This document shows, in pieces, positions 24,435 through 35,579 of a stretch of DNA of 64,000 nt. The notes below the pieces were generated by a model. The model had not been told where the DNA came from. It saw only the letters and a program-made list of their open reading frames with translations, and did not search any database. Position 1 is the stretch's first letter. Each line of letters begins with the position of its first letter. Source of the stretch: Callorhinus ursinus (taxonomy: Eukaryota; Chordata; Mammalia; Carnivora; Otariidae); the NCBI RefSeq assembly GCF_003265705.1, contig NW_020313057.1, forward strand, positions 1,184,880 to 1,248,879, read 5' to 3'. The translations under genes and the position numbers were made by a program.

Positions 24435-25316
24435 ATGGAAAAAAATCACCTCAACAAAAAGAACAAGAGTCAGTATTGACTGCCAGGGACCTAAAAATAT
24501 GGACAGTAGTAAGCTGTTAGAACTAGAGTTCAGAATGATGATTATAAAGATACTAGCTGGGCTTGAAAAAAGCATGGGAGATACTAGAGAAACCCTTTCT
24601 GGAGAAATAAAAGAACTAAAATCTAATCAAGTCGAAATCAAAAAGGCTATTAATGAGCTGCAATAAAAAATGGAGGCTCTAACTGCTAGGATAAATGAGG
24701 CAGAAGAGAGAATTAGTGATAGAGAAGACCAAATGATAGAAAATAAAGAAGCTGAGAAAAAGAGATCAACAACTACTGGAACACGAGGGCAGAATTCGAG
24801 AGATCAGCGATACCATAAGACAAAACAACATTAGAATAATTGGGATCCCAGAAGAAGAAGAAAGAGAGAGGGGCAGAAGGTATATTGCAGCAAATAATAG
24901 CAGAGAACTTCCCTAATGTGGGGAAGGAAACAGGCATCAAAATCCAGGAGGCACAGAGAACCCCTCTCTAAATCAATAAAAATAGGTCAACACCCCAACA
25001 TCTAATAGTAACATTTACGAGTCTCAGAGACAAAGAGAAAATCCTGAAAGCAGCTCAGGAGAGGAGATCTGTAACCTACAATGGTAGAAACATTAGACTG
25101 GCAACAGACCTATCCACAGAGACCTGGCAGGCCAGAAAGGACTGGCAGGGTATATTCAGAGCACTAAATGAGAAAAATATGCAGCCAAGAATACTATATC
25201 CAGTTAGGTTGTCATTGAAAATAGGAGAAATAAACAGCTTCCAGGACAAACAAAAACTAAAGGAATTTGCAAACATGAAACCAGCCCTACAAGAAATATT
25301 GAAAGGGGTCCTCTAA
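24435..25316 (+). pseudogene. L1 ORF1 remnant (RNA-binding chaperone, ORF1p)
   Basis: ORF1p normally forms trimers through an N-terminal coiled coil, binds L1 RNA and travels with ORF2p in the cytoplasmic RNP. The expected start is the ATG at 24435, by comparison with the minus-strand copy. A single-base change in the A-run after it shifts the frame, so the family sequence (KLLELEFRMMIIKILAGLEK and following) is read from the frame opening at 24427 and stops at 24666. Further downstream, the RRM and C-terminal parts are present in pieces ('attcgagagatcagcgatac', 'ggaatttgcaaacatgaaac'), ending at the TAA 25314-25316. Intact length would be about 294 residues. It is non-functional as it stands. 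Confidence 0.8.
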
Positions 25317-25397
25317 GCAAATAGAGAGCCTAAAAGCAACATAGATCAGAAAGGAACAGAGACAATATACAGTAATAATCACCTTACAGGCAATACA

Positions 25398-28337
25398 ATG
25401 GCACTAAATGCATATCTTTCAATGGTTACTCTGAACGTAAATGGGCTAAATGCCCCAATCAAAAGACACAGAGTATCAGATTGGATAAAAAAAACAAGAC
25501 CTATCAATATGCTGTCTGCAAAAGACTTATTTTAGACCCAAAGACACTTCCAGATTGAAACTGAGGGGGTGGAAAACCATTTACCATGCTAATGGACACC
25601 AAAAGAAAGCTGGGGTGGCAATCCTTATATCAGACAAATTAGATTTTAAACCAAAGACTATAATAAGAGATGAGGAAGGACACTATATCCTACTTAAAGG
25701 GTCTATCCAACAAGAAGATCTAACAATTATGCCCCTAACATGGAAGCAGCAAATTATATAAGCCAATTAATAACAAAAGCAAAGAAACATTGACAACAAT
25801 ACAATAATAGTAGGGGATTTAACACCCCCCTCACTGAAATGGACAGATCATCTAAGCAAAAGATCAACAAGGAAATAAAGACTTTAAATGACACCCTGGA
25901 CCAAATGGACTTCAAAGATATGTTCAGAATATTCCATCCCAAAGCAACAAAATACACATTTTCTCTGGTGCCCGAGGAACAGTCTCCAGAATAGATTACA
26001 TCCTGGGTCACAAATCAGGTCTCAACTGGTACCAAAAGATTGGGATCATTCCCTGCACGTTTTCAGACCACAATGTTTTGAAACTAGAACTCAATCACAA
26101 GAGGAAAGTCGGAAAGAACTCAAATACATAGAGGCTAAAAAGCATCCTACTAAAGAATGAATGGGTCAACCAGGAAATTAAAGAAGAATTTAAAAAATGC
26201 ATGGAAACCAAGGAAAATGAAAACACAACTGTTCAAAATCTTTGGGATGCAGCAAAGGCAGTCCTAAGAGGAAAGAATATAACAATACAAGCCTTTCTCA
26301 GGAAACAGGAAAATTTCCCAAATACACAACCTAACCCTACACCTAAAGGAGCTGGAGAAAGAACAGCAAATAAAGCCTAAGCCCAGCAGGGGAAGAGAAA
26401 TCATAAAGATCAGAGCAGAAATCAATGAAATAGAAACCAAAAGAACAGTAGAACAGATCAACGAAACCAGGAGCTGGTTCTTTGAAAGAATTAACAAGAT
26501 TGATAAACCCCTGGCCAGACTTATCAAAAAAAAAAAAGAGAAACGACCCAAATAAATAAAATCATGAATGAAAGAGGAGAGCTTACAACCAACACCAAAG
26601 AAATACAAACAATTATAAGAACATATTATGAGCAACTCTATGCCAGCAAATTAGATAATCTGGAAGAAATGGATGCATTCCTAGAGATGTATCAACTACC
26701 AAAATTGAACCAGGAAGAAATAGAAAAACTGAACAGACCTATAACCACTAAGGAAATTGAAGCAGTCATCAGAAATCTCCCACCAATCAAGACCCCAGGG
26801 CCAGTTGGCTTCCCAGGGGAATTCTACCAAACATTTAAAGAAGAGTTAATACCTGTTCTTCTGAAACTGTTCCAAAAAATAGAAATGGAAAGAAAACTTC
26901 CAAACTCATTTTATGAGGACAGCATTACCTTCATCTCAAAATCAGACAGAGACACCATCAAAAAGGAGAATTACTGACCAATATCCCTGATGAACATGGA
27001 TGCAAAAATTCTCACTAAATACTAGCCAGTAGGATCCAACAGTACATTAAAAGGATTATTCACCATAACCAACTGGGATTTATCCCTGGGCTGCAAGGTT
27101 GGTTCAACATCTGCAAATCAATCAATGTGATACAATACATTAACAAAAGAAAGAACAAGAACCATAAGATTCTCTCAATAGATGCAGAAAAAGCATTTGA
27201 CAAAGTACAGCATCCCTTTCTTGATCAAAACTCTCAAGATCATAAAAGCCATCTAAGAAAAACCCACAGCGAATATCATTCTCAATGGGGAAAAACTGAG
27301 AGCTTTCCCCCCAAGGTCAGGAACATGGCAGGGATGTTCACTGCTATCCAACACAGTATTAGAAGTCCTAGCCACAGCAATCAGACAACAAAAAGAAATA
27401 AAAGGCATCTGAATCAGCATACAAGAAGTCAAACTCTCACTGTTTGCAGATGATATGATACTTTATGTGGAAAACCCAAAAGACTCCACCCCAAAACTGC
27501 TAGAACTCATCCAGGAATTCAGTAAAGTGGCAGGATATAAAATCAATGCACAGAAATCAGTGGCATTCCTATACACCACCACCAAGACAGAAGAAAGAGA
27601 AATTAAGGTGTCAATCCCATTTACAATAGCACCCAAAACCATAAGATACCTAGGAATAAATCTAACCAAAGAGGCAAAGGATCTGTACTCAGAAAACTAT
27701 AAAACACTCATGAAAGAAATTGAGCAAGACACAAAGAAATGGAGAAACGTTCCATGCTCATGGATTGGAAGAACCAACATTGTGAAGATGTCAATGCTAC
27801 CTCGAGCAATCTACACATTCAATGCAATCCCCATCAAAATACCATCCACTTTTTTCAAAGAAATGGAAGAAATAATCCTAAAATTTATATGGAACCAGAA
27901 AAGACCCCGAATAGCCAGAGGAATATTGAAAAAGAAAATAAAAACTGGTGGCATCACAATTCCAGACTTCAAGTTCTATTACAAAGCTGTCATCATCAAG
28001 ACAGTATGGTACTGGCACAAAAACAGACACATAGATCAATGGAACAGAAAAGAGAGCCCAGAAATGGACCCTCAACTCTATGGTCAACTCATCTTCGACA
28101 AAGCAGGAAAGAATGTCCAATGGAAAAAAGACAATCTCTTCAACAAACGGTGTTGGGAAAATTGGACAGGCACCTGAAGACAAATGAAACTGGACTATTT
28201 CCTTACACCACACATAAAAATAGACTCAAAAGGGATGAAAGACCTAAATGTGAGACAGGAGTCCATCAAAACCCTAAAGGAGGACACAGGCAGCAACCTC
28301 TTTGACCTCAGACGCAGCAACTTCTTCCTAGAAACAT
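25398..28337 (+). pseudogene. L1 ORF2 remnant, first block (endonuclease and RT)
   Basis: ORF2p supplies the endonuclease and reverse transcriptase for target-primed reverse transcription. The start is the ATG at 25398, 81 bp after the ORF1 stop. Recognisable parts in order are the endonuclease (25398 to about 26200), the early RT frame 26564-26977 with a GPVGF in place of the usual GPDGF, the FADD catalytic motif at 27442-27453, and the thumb and downstream region up to 28337. Stops and frameshifts break it into several frames, including a TAG in 'tactagcc' near 27023. The block ends at the N gap. Its 25448-28337 part is repeated at 28738-31628. Confidence 0.85.
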
Positions 28338-28737
28338 NNNNNNNNNNNNNNNNNNNNNNNNNNNNNNNNNNNNNNNNNNNNNNNNNNNNNNNNNNNNNNN
28401 NNNNNNNNNNNNNNNNNNNNNNNNNNNNNNNNNNNNNNNNNNNNNNNNNNNNNNNNNNNNNNNNNNNNNNNNNNNNNNNNNNNNNNNNNNNNNNNNNNNN
28501 NNNNNNNNNNNNNNNNNNNNNNNNNNNNNNNNNNNNNNNNNNNNNNNNNNNNNNNNNNNNNNNNNNNNNNNNNNNNNNNNNNNNNNNNNNNNNNNNNNNN
28601 NNNNNNNNNNNNNNNNNNNNNNNNNNNNNNNNNNNNNNNNNNNNNNNNNNNNNNNNNNNNNNNNNNNNNNNNNNNNNNNNNNNNNNNNNNNNNNNNNNNN
28701 NNNNNNNNNNNNNNNNNNNNNNNNNNNNNNNNNNNNN
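28338..28737. other. Assembly gap (400 N)
   Basis: Exactly 400 undetermined bases. Open frames drawn across it are artefacts. The known sequence on each side is the end and the beginning of the same L1 ORF2 block. Confidence 0.99.
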
Positions 28738-31700
28738 AAATGCCCCAATCAAAAGACACAGCGTATCAGATTGGATAAAAAAAACAGGACCTATCAATAT
28801 GCTGTCTGCAAAAGACTTATTTTAGACCCAAAGACACTTCCAGATTGAAACTGAGGGGGTGGAAAACAATTTACCACACTAATGGACACCAAAAGAAAGC
28901 TGGGGTGGCAATCCTTATATCAGACAAATTAGATTTTAAACCAAAGACTATAATAAGAGATGAGGAAGGACACTATATCCTACTTAAAGGGTCTATCCAA
29001 CAAGAAGATCTAACAATTATGCCCCTAACATGGAAGCAGCAAATTATATAAGCCAATTAATAACAAAAGCAAAGAAACACATTGACAACAATACAATAAT
29101 AGTAGGGGATTTAACACCCCCCTCACTGAAATGGACAGATCATCTAAGCAAAAGATCAACAAGGAAATAAAGACTTTAAATGACACCCTGGACCAAATGG
29201 ACTTCAAAGATATGTTCAGAATATTCCATCCCAAAGCAACAAAATACACATTTTCTCTGGTGCCCGAGGAACAGTCTCCAGAATAGATTACATCCTGGGT
29301 CACAAATCAGGTCTCAACTGGTACCAAAAGATTGGGATCATTCCCTGCACGTTTTCAGACCACAATGTTTTGAAACTAGAACTCAATCACAAGAGGAAAG
29401 TCGGAAAGAACTCAAATACATAGAGGCTAAAAAGCATCCTACTAAAGAATGAATGGGTCAACCAGGAAATTAAAGAAGAATTTAAAAAATGCATGGAAAC
29501 CAAGGAAAATGAAAACACAACTGTTCAAAATCTTTGGGATGCAGCAAAGGCAGTCCTAAGAGGAAAGAATATAACAATACAAGCCTTTCTCAGGAAACAG
29601 GAAAATTTCCCAAATACACAACCTAACCCTACACCTAAAGGAGCTGGAGAAAGAACAGCAAATAAAGCCTAAGCCCAGCAGGGGAAGAGAAATCATAAAG
29701 ATCAGAGCAGAAATCAATGAAATAGAAACCAAAAGAACAGTAGAACAGATCAACGAAACCAGGAGCTGGTTCTTTGAAAGAATTAACAAGATTGATAAAC
29801 CCCTGGCCAGACTTATCAAAAAAAAAAAGAGAAACGACCCAAATAAATAAAATTATGAATGAAAGAGGAGAGCTTACAACCAACACCAAAGAAATACAAA
29901 CAATTATAAGAACATATTATGAGCAACTCTATGCCAGCAAATTAGATAATCTGGAAGAAATGGATGCATTCCTAGAGATGTATCAACTACCAAAATTGAA
30001 CCAGGAAGAAATAGAAAACCTGAACAGACCTATAACCACTAAGGAAATTGAAGCAGTCATCAGAAATCTCCCACCAATCAAGACCCCAGGGCCAGATGGA
30101 TTCCCAGGGGAGTTCTACCAAACATTTAAAGAAGAGTTAATACCTGTTCTTCTGAAACTGTTCCAAAAAATAGAAATGGAAAGAAAACTTCCAAACTCAT
30201 TTTATGAGGACAGCATTACCTTCATCTCAAAATCAGACAGAGACACCATCAAAAAGGAGAATTACTGACCAATATCCCTGATGAACATGGATGCAAAAAT
30301 TCTCACTAAATACTAGCCAGTAGGATCCAACAGTACATTAAAAGGATTATTCACCATAACCAACTGGGATTTATCCCTGGGCTGCAAGGTTGGTTCAACA
30401 TCCGCAAATCAATCAATGTGATACAATACATTAACAAAAGAAAGAACAAGAACCATAAGATTCTCTCAATAGATGCAGAAAAAGCATTTGACAAAGTACA
30501 GCATCCCTTTCTTGATCAAAACTCTCAAGATCATAAAAGCCATCTAAGAAAAACCCACAGCGAATATCATTCTCAATGGGGAAAAACTGAGAGCTTTCCC
30601 CCGAAGGTCAGGAACACGGCAGGGATGTTCACTGCTATCCAACATAGTACTAGAAGTCCTAGCCACAGCAATCAGACAACAAAAAGAAATAAAAGGCATC
30701 TGAATCAGCATACAAGAAGTCAAACTCTCACTGTTTGCAGATGATATGATACTTTATGTGGAAAACCCAAAAGACTCCACCCCAAAACTGCTAGAACTCA
30801 TCCAGGAATTCAGTAAAGTGGCAGGATATAAAATCAATGCACAGAAATCAGTGGCATTCCTATACACCACCACCAAGACAGAAGAAAGAGAAATTAAGGT
30901 GTCAATCCCATTTACAATAGCACCCAAAAACATAAGATACCTAGGAATAAATCTAACCAAAGAGGCAAAGGATCTGTACTCAGAAAACTATAAAACACTC
31001 ATGAAAGAAATTGAGCAAGACACAAAGAAATGGAGAAACGTTCCATGCTCATGGATTGGAAGAACCAACATTGTGAAGATGTCAATGCTACCTCGAGCAA
31101 TCTACACATTCAATGCAATCCCCATCAAAATACCTTCCACTTTTTTCAAAGAAATGGAAGAAATAATCCTAAAATTTATATGGAACCAGAAAAGACCCCG
31201 AATAGCCAGAGGAATATTGAAAAAGAAAAGAAAAACTGGTGGCATCACAATCCCAGACTTCAAGTTCTATTACAAAGCTGTCATCATCAAGACAGTATGG
31301 TACTGGCACAAAAACAGACACATAGATCAATGGAACAGAAAAGAGAGCCCAGAAATGGACCCTCAACTCTATGGTCAACTAATCTTCGACAAAGCAGGAA
31401 AGAATGTCCAATGGAAAAAAGACAATCTCTTCAACAAACGGTGTTGGGAAAATTGGACAGGCACCTGAAGACAAATGAAACTGGACTATTTCCTTACACC
31501 ACACATAAAAATAGACTCAAAAGGGATGAAAGACCTAAATGTGAGACAGGAGTCCATCAAAATCCTAAAGGAGAACACAGGCAGCAACCTCTTTGACCTC
31601 AGACACAGCAACTTCTTCCTAGAAACATCTCCAAAGGCAAGGGAATCAAGGGCAAAAATGAAGTATTGGGACTTCATGAAGATAAAAAGCTTTTGCACGG

Positions 31701-32450
31701 CCAAAGTAACAGTCCACAAAACCAAAAGACAACTGACAGAATGGGAGAAGATATTTGCAAATGACATATCAGATAAAGGGCTAGTATCAAAATCTATAAA
31801 GAACTTAAACGCAACACCCAAAGAACAAATGATCCAATCAAGAAATGGGCAGAAGACATGAACAGACATTTTTCCAAAGAAGACATCCACATGGCCAACA
31901 GACACATGAAAAAGTGTTCAACATCACTCGGCATCAGGGAAATCCAAATCAAAACCTCAATGAGATATCACCTCACACCAGTTAGAATGGCTAAAATTAA
32001 CAAGTGAGGAAACGACAGATCTGGCGAGGATGTGGAGAAACGGGAACCCTCCTACACTGTTGATGGGAATGCAAGCTGGTGCAGCTACTCTGGAAAACAG
32101 TCTGGAGGTTCCTCAAAAAGTTGAAAATAGAGCTACTGTACTACCCAGCAATTGCACTACTGGGTATTTACCCCAAAGATACAAATGTAGGGATCTGAAG
32201 GGGTATGTGCACCCCAATGTTTATAGCAGCAATGTCCACAATAGCGAAACTGTGGAAAGAGCCACGATGTCCATCGACAGAGGCATGGATAAAGGAGAGA
32301 TGGTATACATATACAATGGAATATTATGCAGCCATCAAAAGGAATGAGAGCTTGCCATTTGCAACGATGTTGATGGAACTAGTGGGTATTATGCTAAGCG
32401 AATTAAGTCAATCAGAGAAAGACATGTATCATATGATCTCACTGATATGA
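28738..32450 (+). pseudogene. L1 ORF2 remnant, second block through the C-terminus
   Basis: This begins at the same ORF2 position as 25448 and repeats it to 31628 with about two dozen substitutions and two small indels, then continues through the C-terminal part to the stop at 32448-32450. Motifs include GPDGF in the RT (frame 29774-30268), FADD at 30733-30744 and the C-terminal cysteine-rich region. It shares the first block's disabling lesions: frames end at equivalent places (25761/29051, 26160/29452, 26977/30268, 27453/30744, 28177/31468). The C-terminal end reads MYHMISLI before the stop. Confidence 0.85.
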
Positions 32451-32876
32451 GGAATTCTTAATCTCAGGAAACAAACTGAGGGTTGCTGGAGTGGTGAGGG
32501 GTGTGAGGGATGAGGTGGCTGGGTGATAGAGGTATGTGCTATGGTGAGCGCTGTGAATTGTCTAAGACTGATGAGTCACAGACCAGTACCTTTGAAACAA
32601 ATAATACATTATATGTTTAAAAAAATATTAGGAAGGGAAAACTGAATGGGGGGAAATCAGAGGTGGAGACGAACCATGAGAGACTATGGACTCTGAGAAA
32701 CAACCTGTGTTCTAGAGGGGAGGATGGTGGGAAGATGGGTTAACCTGGTGATGGGCGTTAAAGAGGGCATGTATTAATTGGAGCACTGGGTGTTATATGC
32801 AAACAATGAATCATGGAACACTACATCAAAAACTAATGAGGTAATGTATGGTGATTAACATAACATAATAAAAAAA
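32451..32876 (+). other. L1 3' UTR and A-tail
   Basis: A G-rich stretch (32479-32535, with GGGG, GGG, GG and GGG runs) and a second one near 32716-32739 precede the end 'aacataacataat' and a short A-run. An AATAAA lies at 32867-32872. The following aagaatctctttc is the right-hand target-site duplication. Confidence 0.8.
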
Positions 32877-33073
32877 AAGAATCTCTTTCTTGGTTTGCCC
32901 AGTTCCCCTCCCTGCTTCACCTGTTTTGTTTCTTAAATTTCACATGAGTGAGACCCTATGGTATTTGTTTTTCTCTGACTCACTTATTTTGCTTAGCATC
33001 ATACTCTCTAGCTCCATCCACATCATTGCAAATGGCAAGATTTCATTATTTTTTTATGGCTGAGTAATAGTCC

Positions 33074-33125
<52 letters not shown>

Positions 33126-33500
33126 AAACATCTTTATCCATTCATCAGTTGATGGACATTTTAGCTCTTTACATAATGTGGCTATTCTTGATAATGCTGC
33201 CAAAAATATGGAAGTGTGTGTATCCCTTCAAATCAGTATTTTTGTATCCTGTGAGTAAGTACCTAGTAGTGCAATTGCTGTGTTGAAGGGTAGTTCTATT
33301 TTTAACTTTTTGAGGAGACTCCATACTGTTTTCCAGAGTGGCTACAACAGTTTGTTTTCCCACCAATAGTGCAAGAGGGTTCCCCTTTCTCTGCCTCCTT
33401 GCTAACACCTGTTTTTTCCTGTGTTGATTTTTGTCATTCTGACAGGTGTGAGGTGAAATCTCTGTAGTTTTGATGTGTATTTCCCTGATGATGAGTATGC
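32877..33500 (-). mobile_element. Carnivore L1 (older 3' type), second piece
   Basis: Continuation of the element at 23488-23689: 'tttcttggtttgcccagt', 'gcaaatggcaagatttcatt', a (GT)n run at 33076-33121, 'gtgtgtatcccttcaaatca' and 'attctgacaggtgtgaggtg', ending near 'tttccctgatgatgag'. It is 5'-truncated. With the younger L1 removed, the two pieces give about 0.8 kb of contiguous 3' end. Confidence 0.8.
33076..33121. repeat. (GT)n microsatellite
   Basis: About 23 GT units following 'gagtaatagtccatt', the place where the L1 antisense normally carries a short GT/AT-rich run. Confidence 0.95.
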
Positions 33501-33934
33501 AGAGTCTTGATCAGAAGTTATATTTTTAATAATTTACTTGTTAAGTGTTTTCTGTTTGCTATCTGTTCATCAGAGTGGTTCTTATATATTTGGATCACCT
33601 TTTTAGTGATTATTGCATCACCTTTTTCATGATTTAAATAAATTCATCATTTTATTGTTTTTGTGAATTTCTCTAAATTTTGGAAAGAATTCTACCACTT
33701 GTTATCTAATTTACAACTCTGTTTCACATAGTATTCAATCTGCTGTTTCCTCTCTTTCTTATTTTTTAATGCAGCAATTGTGGTTATCTCTTGCTGTCTC
33801 TTCTGATTTTCAATGGCTTATTTCTGATTGCTCTATTTTCCTAATAATAGTTAATTTGTATTGCATAATATATGTCACATATTTTTTCCAGTGTATAAAT
33901 AATGTAAAATGCACAATAACACTTCTGGATAAAT
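33501..33934. other. Unassigned AT-rich DNA
   Basis: No gene or repeat family recognised. It separates two minus-strand L1 elements. Confidence 0.4.
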
Positions 33935-35374
33935 ATTTTTTTATTGAACTATAATTGACCTACAAAACCTTGTTAGCTTCAGGTATACAACATAATGATT
34001 CAATATTTTCATATATTATGAAATCCCTACAGTAAGTCTAGTTACTCTGTCACCATATAAAGATAGTATAATATTGTTGATTGTATTCCCTATGCTGTAC
34101 ATTACATTTCCATGACTTATTTTATAACTGAAACTTTGTACCTCTTAATCCCCTTCACCTATTTTTCTCACCCCCCAACTGCTCCTCTGTCTGGTAACCA
34201 ACAGTTTGTTTCCTGTGTCTGTAAGTCTACAATTTTGTACATTTCTCAGTGCTCATCAAGATAAATATGCCCTCAATCCCCTTTGTCTATTTCATCCATT
34301 CCTCCCTCCCACCATACCTCAAGCAACCACCAGTTTGTTCTCTGTATTTTGTCTGTTTTTTGTCTCTTTTTTTATTTGTTCATTTGGGTTTTTTCTTAAA
34401 TACTACATATAGTGAAATCATATTATATTTATATTTCTTTGGATTATTTTCCTTAGCATTATACCATCTAGATGCATCTGTGTTACAAATGGCAAATTTC
34501 ATTCTTTTTTATGGATGAGTAATATTTATTGTATATACATACATACATACGTATATCATATCTTTTTTATCCTTTCATCTATTGATGGACACTTGATTTC
34601 TTCCATATCTTGGCTATTGTAAGTAATGCTGCAATAAACAGGGGTGCATATATCTTTTCAAATTAGTGTTTTCACTTTCTTTACATAAACAGTAGTGGAA
34701 TTATTGGCTCTAAGGCATTTCTTTGTTTAATTTTTTGAGCAACCTCTCTACTGTTTTCCACAGTGGCTGCACCAATTTGCATTCCCGCCAACAGTGCACA
34801 AAGGTTCCTTATTTTTAATCTTTTTGATACTGCTCAGTCTGACAGATGTGAAGTAATATTGTGGTTTTGATTTACATTAGTAATGTTGAGAATCCCTATG
34901 TGCCTGTGCCTTTGTCTGTGTCTTTGGGAAAATGTCTATGCAGGTCTTCTGCACATTTTTAAATAGGTTATATTATTTTTGGTGTTGTTTTATGAGTTCT
35001 TTATATATTTCAGATAATAATGCTTTATCAAATAAATCACTTCCAAATATCCTCTTCCTTTTAGTAGGTTTTGCCTTTTAGTTTTGTTGATGGTTTCCTT
35101 AGCTTTGCAAAGCATTTTAGTTTAATGTAGTCTCAATTGTTTATTTTTGCTTTTGTTCTCCTTGCTTGAGGAAACTGATCCAAAAAAAAAAATTGCAAAG
35201 TTGGATGTCCAAAGTTTACTGTCTGTTTTCTTCTCTGAGTTTTATGGTTTCACATCCTACATTTAGGTCTTTAATCCATTTTGAGTTAATGTTTGTTTAT
35301 GGTGTAAAAAAGTGGTCCAGTTTTGTTATTTTGCATGTAGCTATCGAGTTTTCTCAACACCATTTGTTGAAGAG

Positions 35375-35579
35375 TTTTTTTTTTTAAAGATCTTTTTGTT
35401 TATTGATTTGAGAGTGAGAGAGAGAGAGCACAAGCAGGGGCAGCAGTAAGTGGAGGGAGAGGGAGAAGCAGACTCCCTGCTGAGGAGGGAGCCCGATGCA
35501 GGGTTCAATTCCAGGACCCTGGGATCAAGACCTGAGCTGAAGGCAGACACTTAACTGACCGAGCCACCCAGAAGTCCCT
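35375..35579 (-). mobile_element. CAN-SINE
   Basis: A T-run and 'aaagatctttttgtttattg' at the left, a GA-rich part, then the complement of the tRNA-like head ending 'gagccacccagaagtccc'. It interrupts the L1 motif 'catttgttgaagag' before and 'cctatcttttc' after. A clean target-site duplication is not visible. Confidence 0.88.

Larger units (their letters stand above)
23690..32876 (+). mobile_element. Near full-length young carnivore L1 with internal duplication
   Basis: The order is 5' UTR (23690-24434), ORF1 (24435-25316), ORF2 (from 25398), 3' UTR and A-tail. Total span is 9.2 kb, which exceeds a normal L1 of about 6 to 7 kb because a 2.89 kb ORF2 block is present twice around a 400-N gap. 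The 13-base target-site duplication at both ends shows that the whole structure sits in one insertion site within an older carnivore L1. ORF1 and ORF2 carry frameshifts and stops, so it is not active. Its 3' end ('gtgattaacataacataata') is of the newer type also seen in the copies at 39284 and 62976. Confidence 0.88.

Noticed and set aside
24427..28177. ORF1 and ORF2 of the plus-strand L1 as an active element
   Set aside because: Frameshifts and stops in both; ORF1 stops at 24666 and ORF2 is split into several frames.
28184..28825. Long frames (143 to 213 residues) across the gap
   Set aside because: They consist mostly of undetermined residues from the N run.
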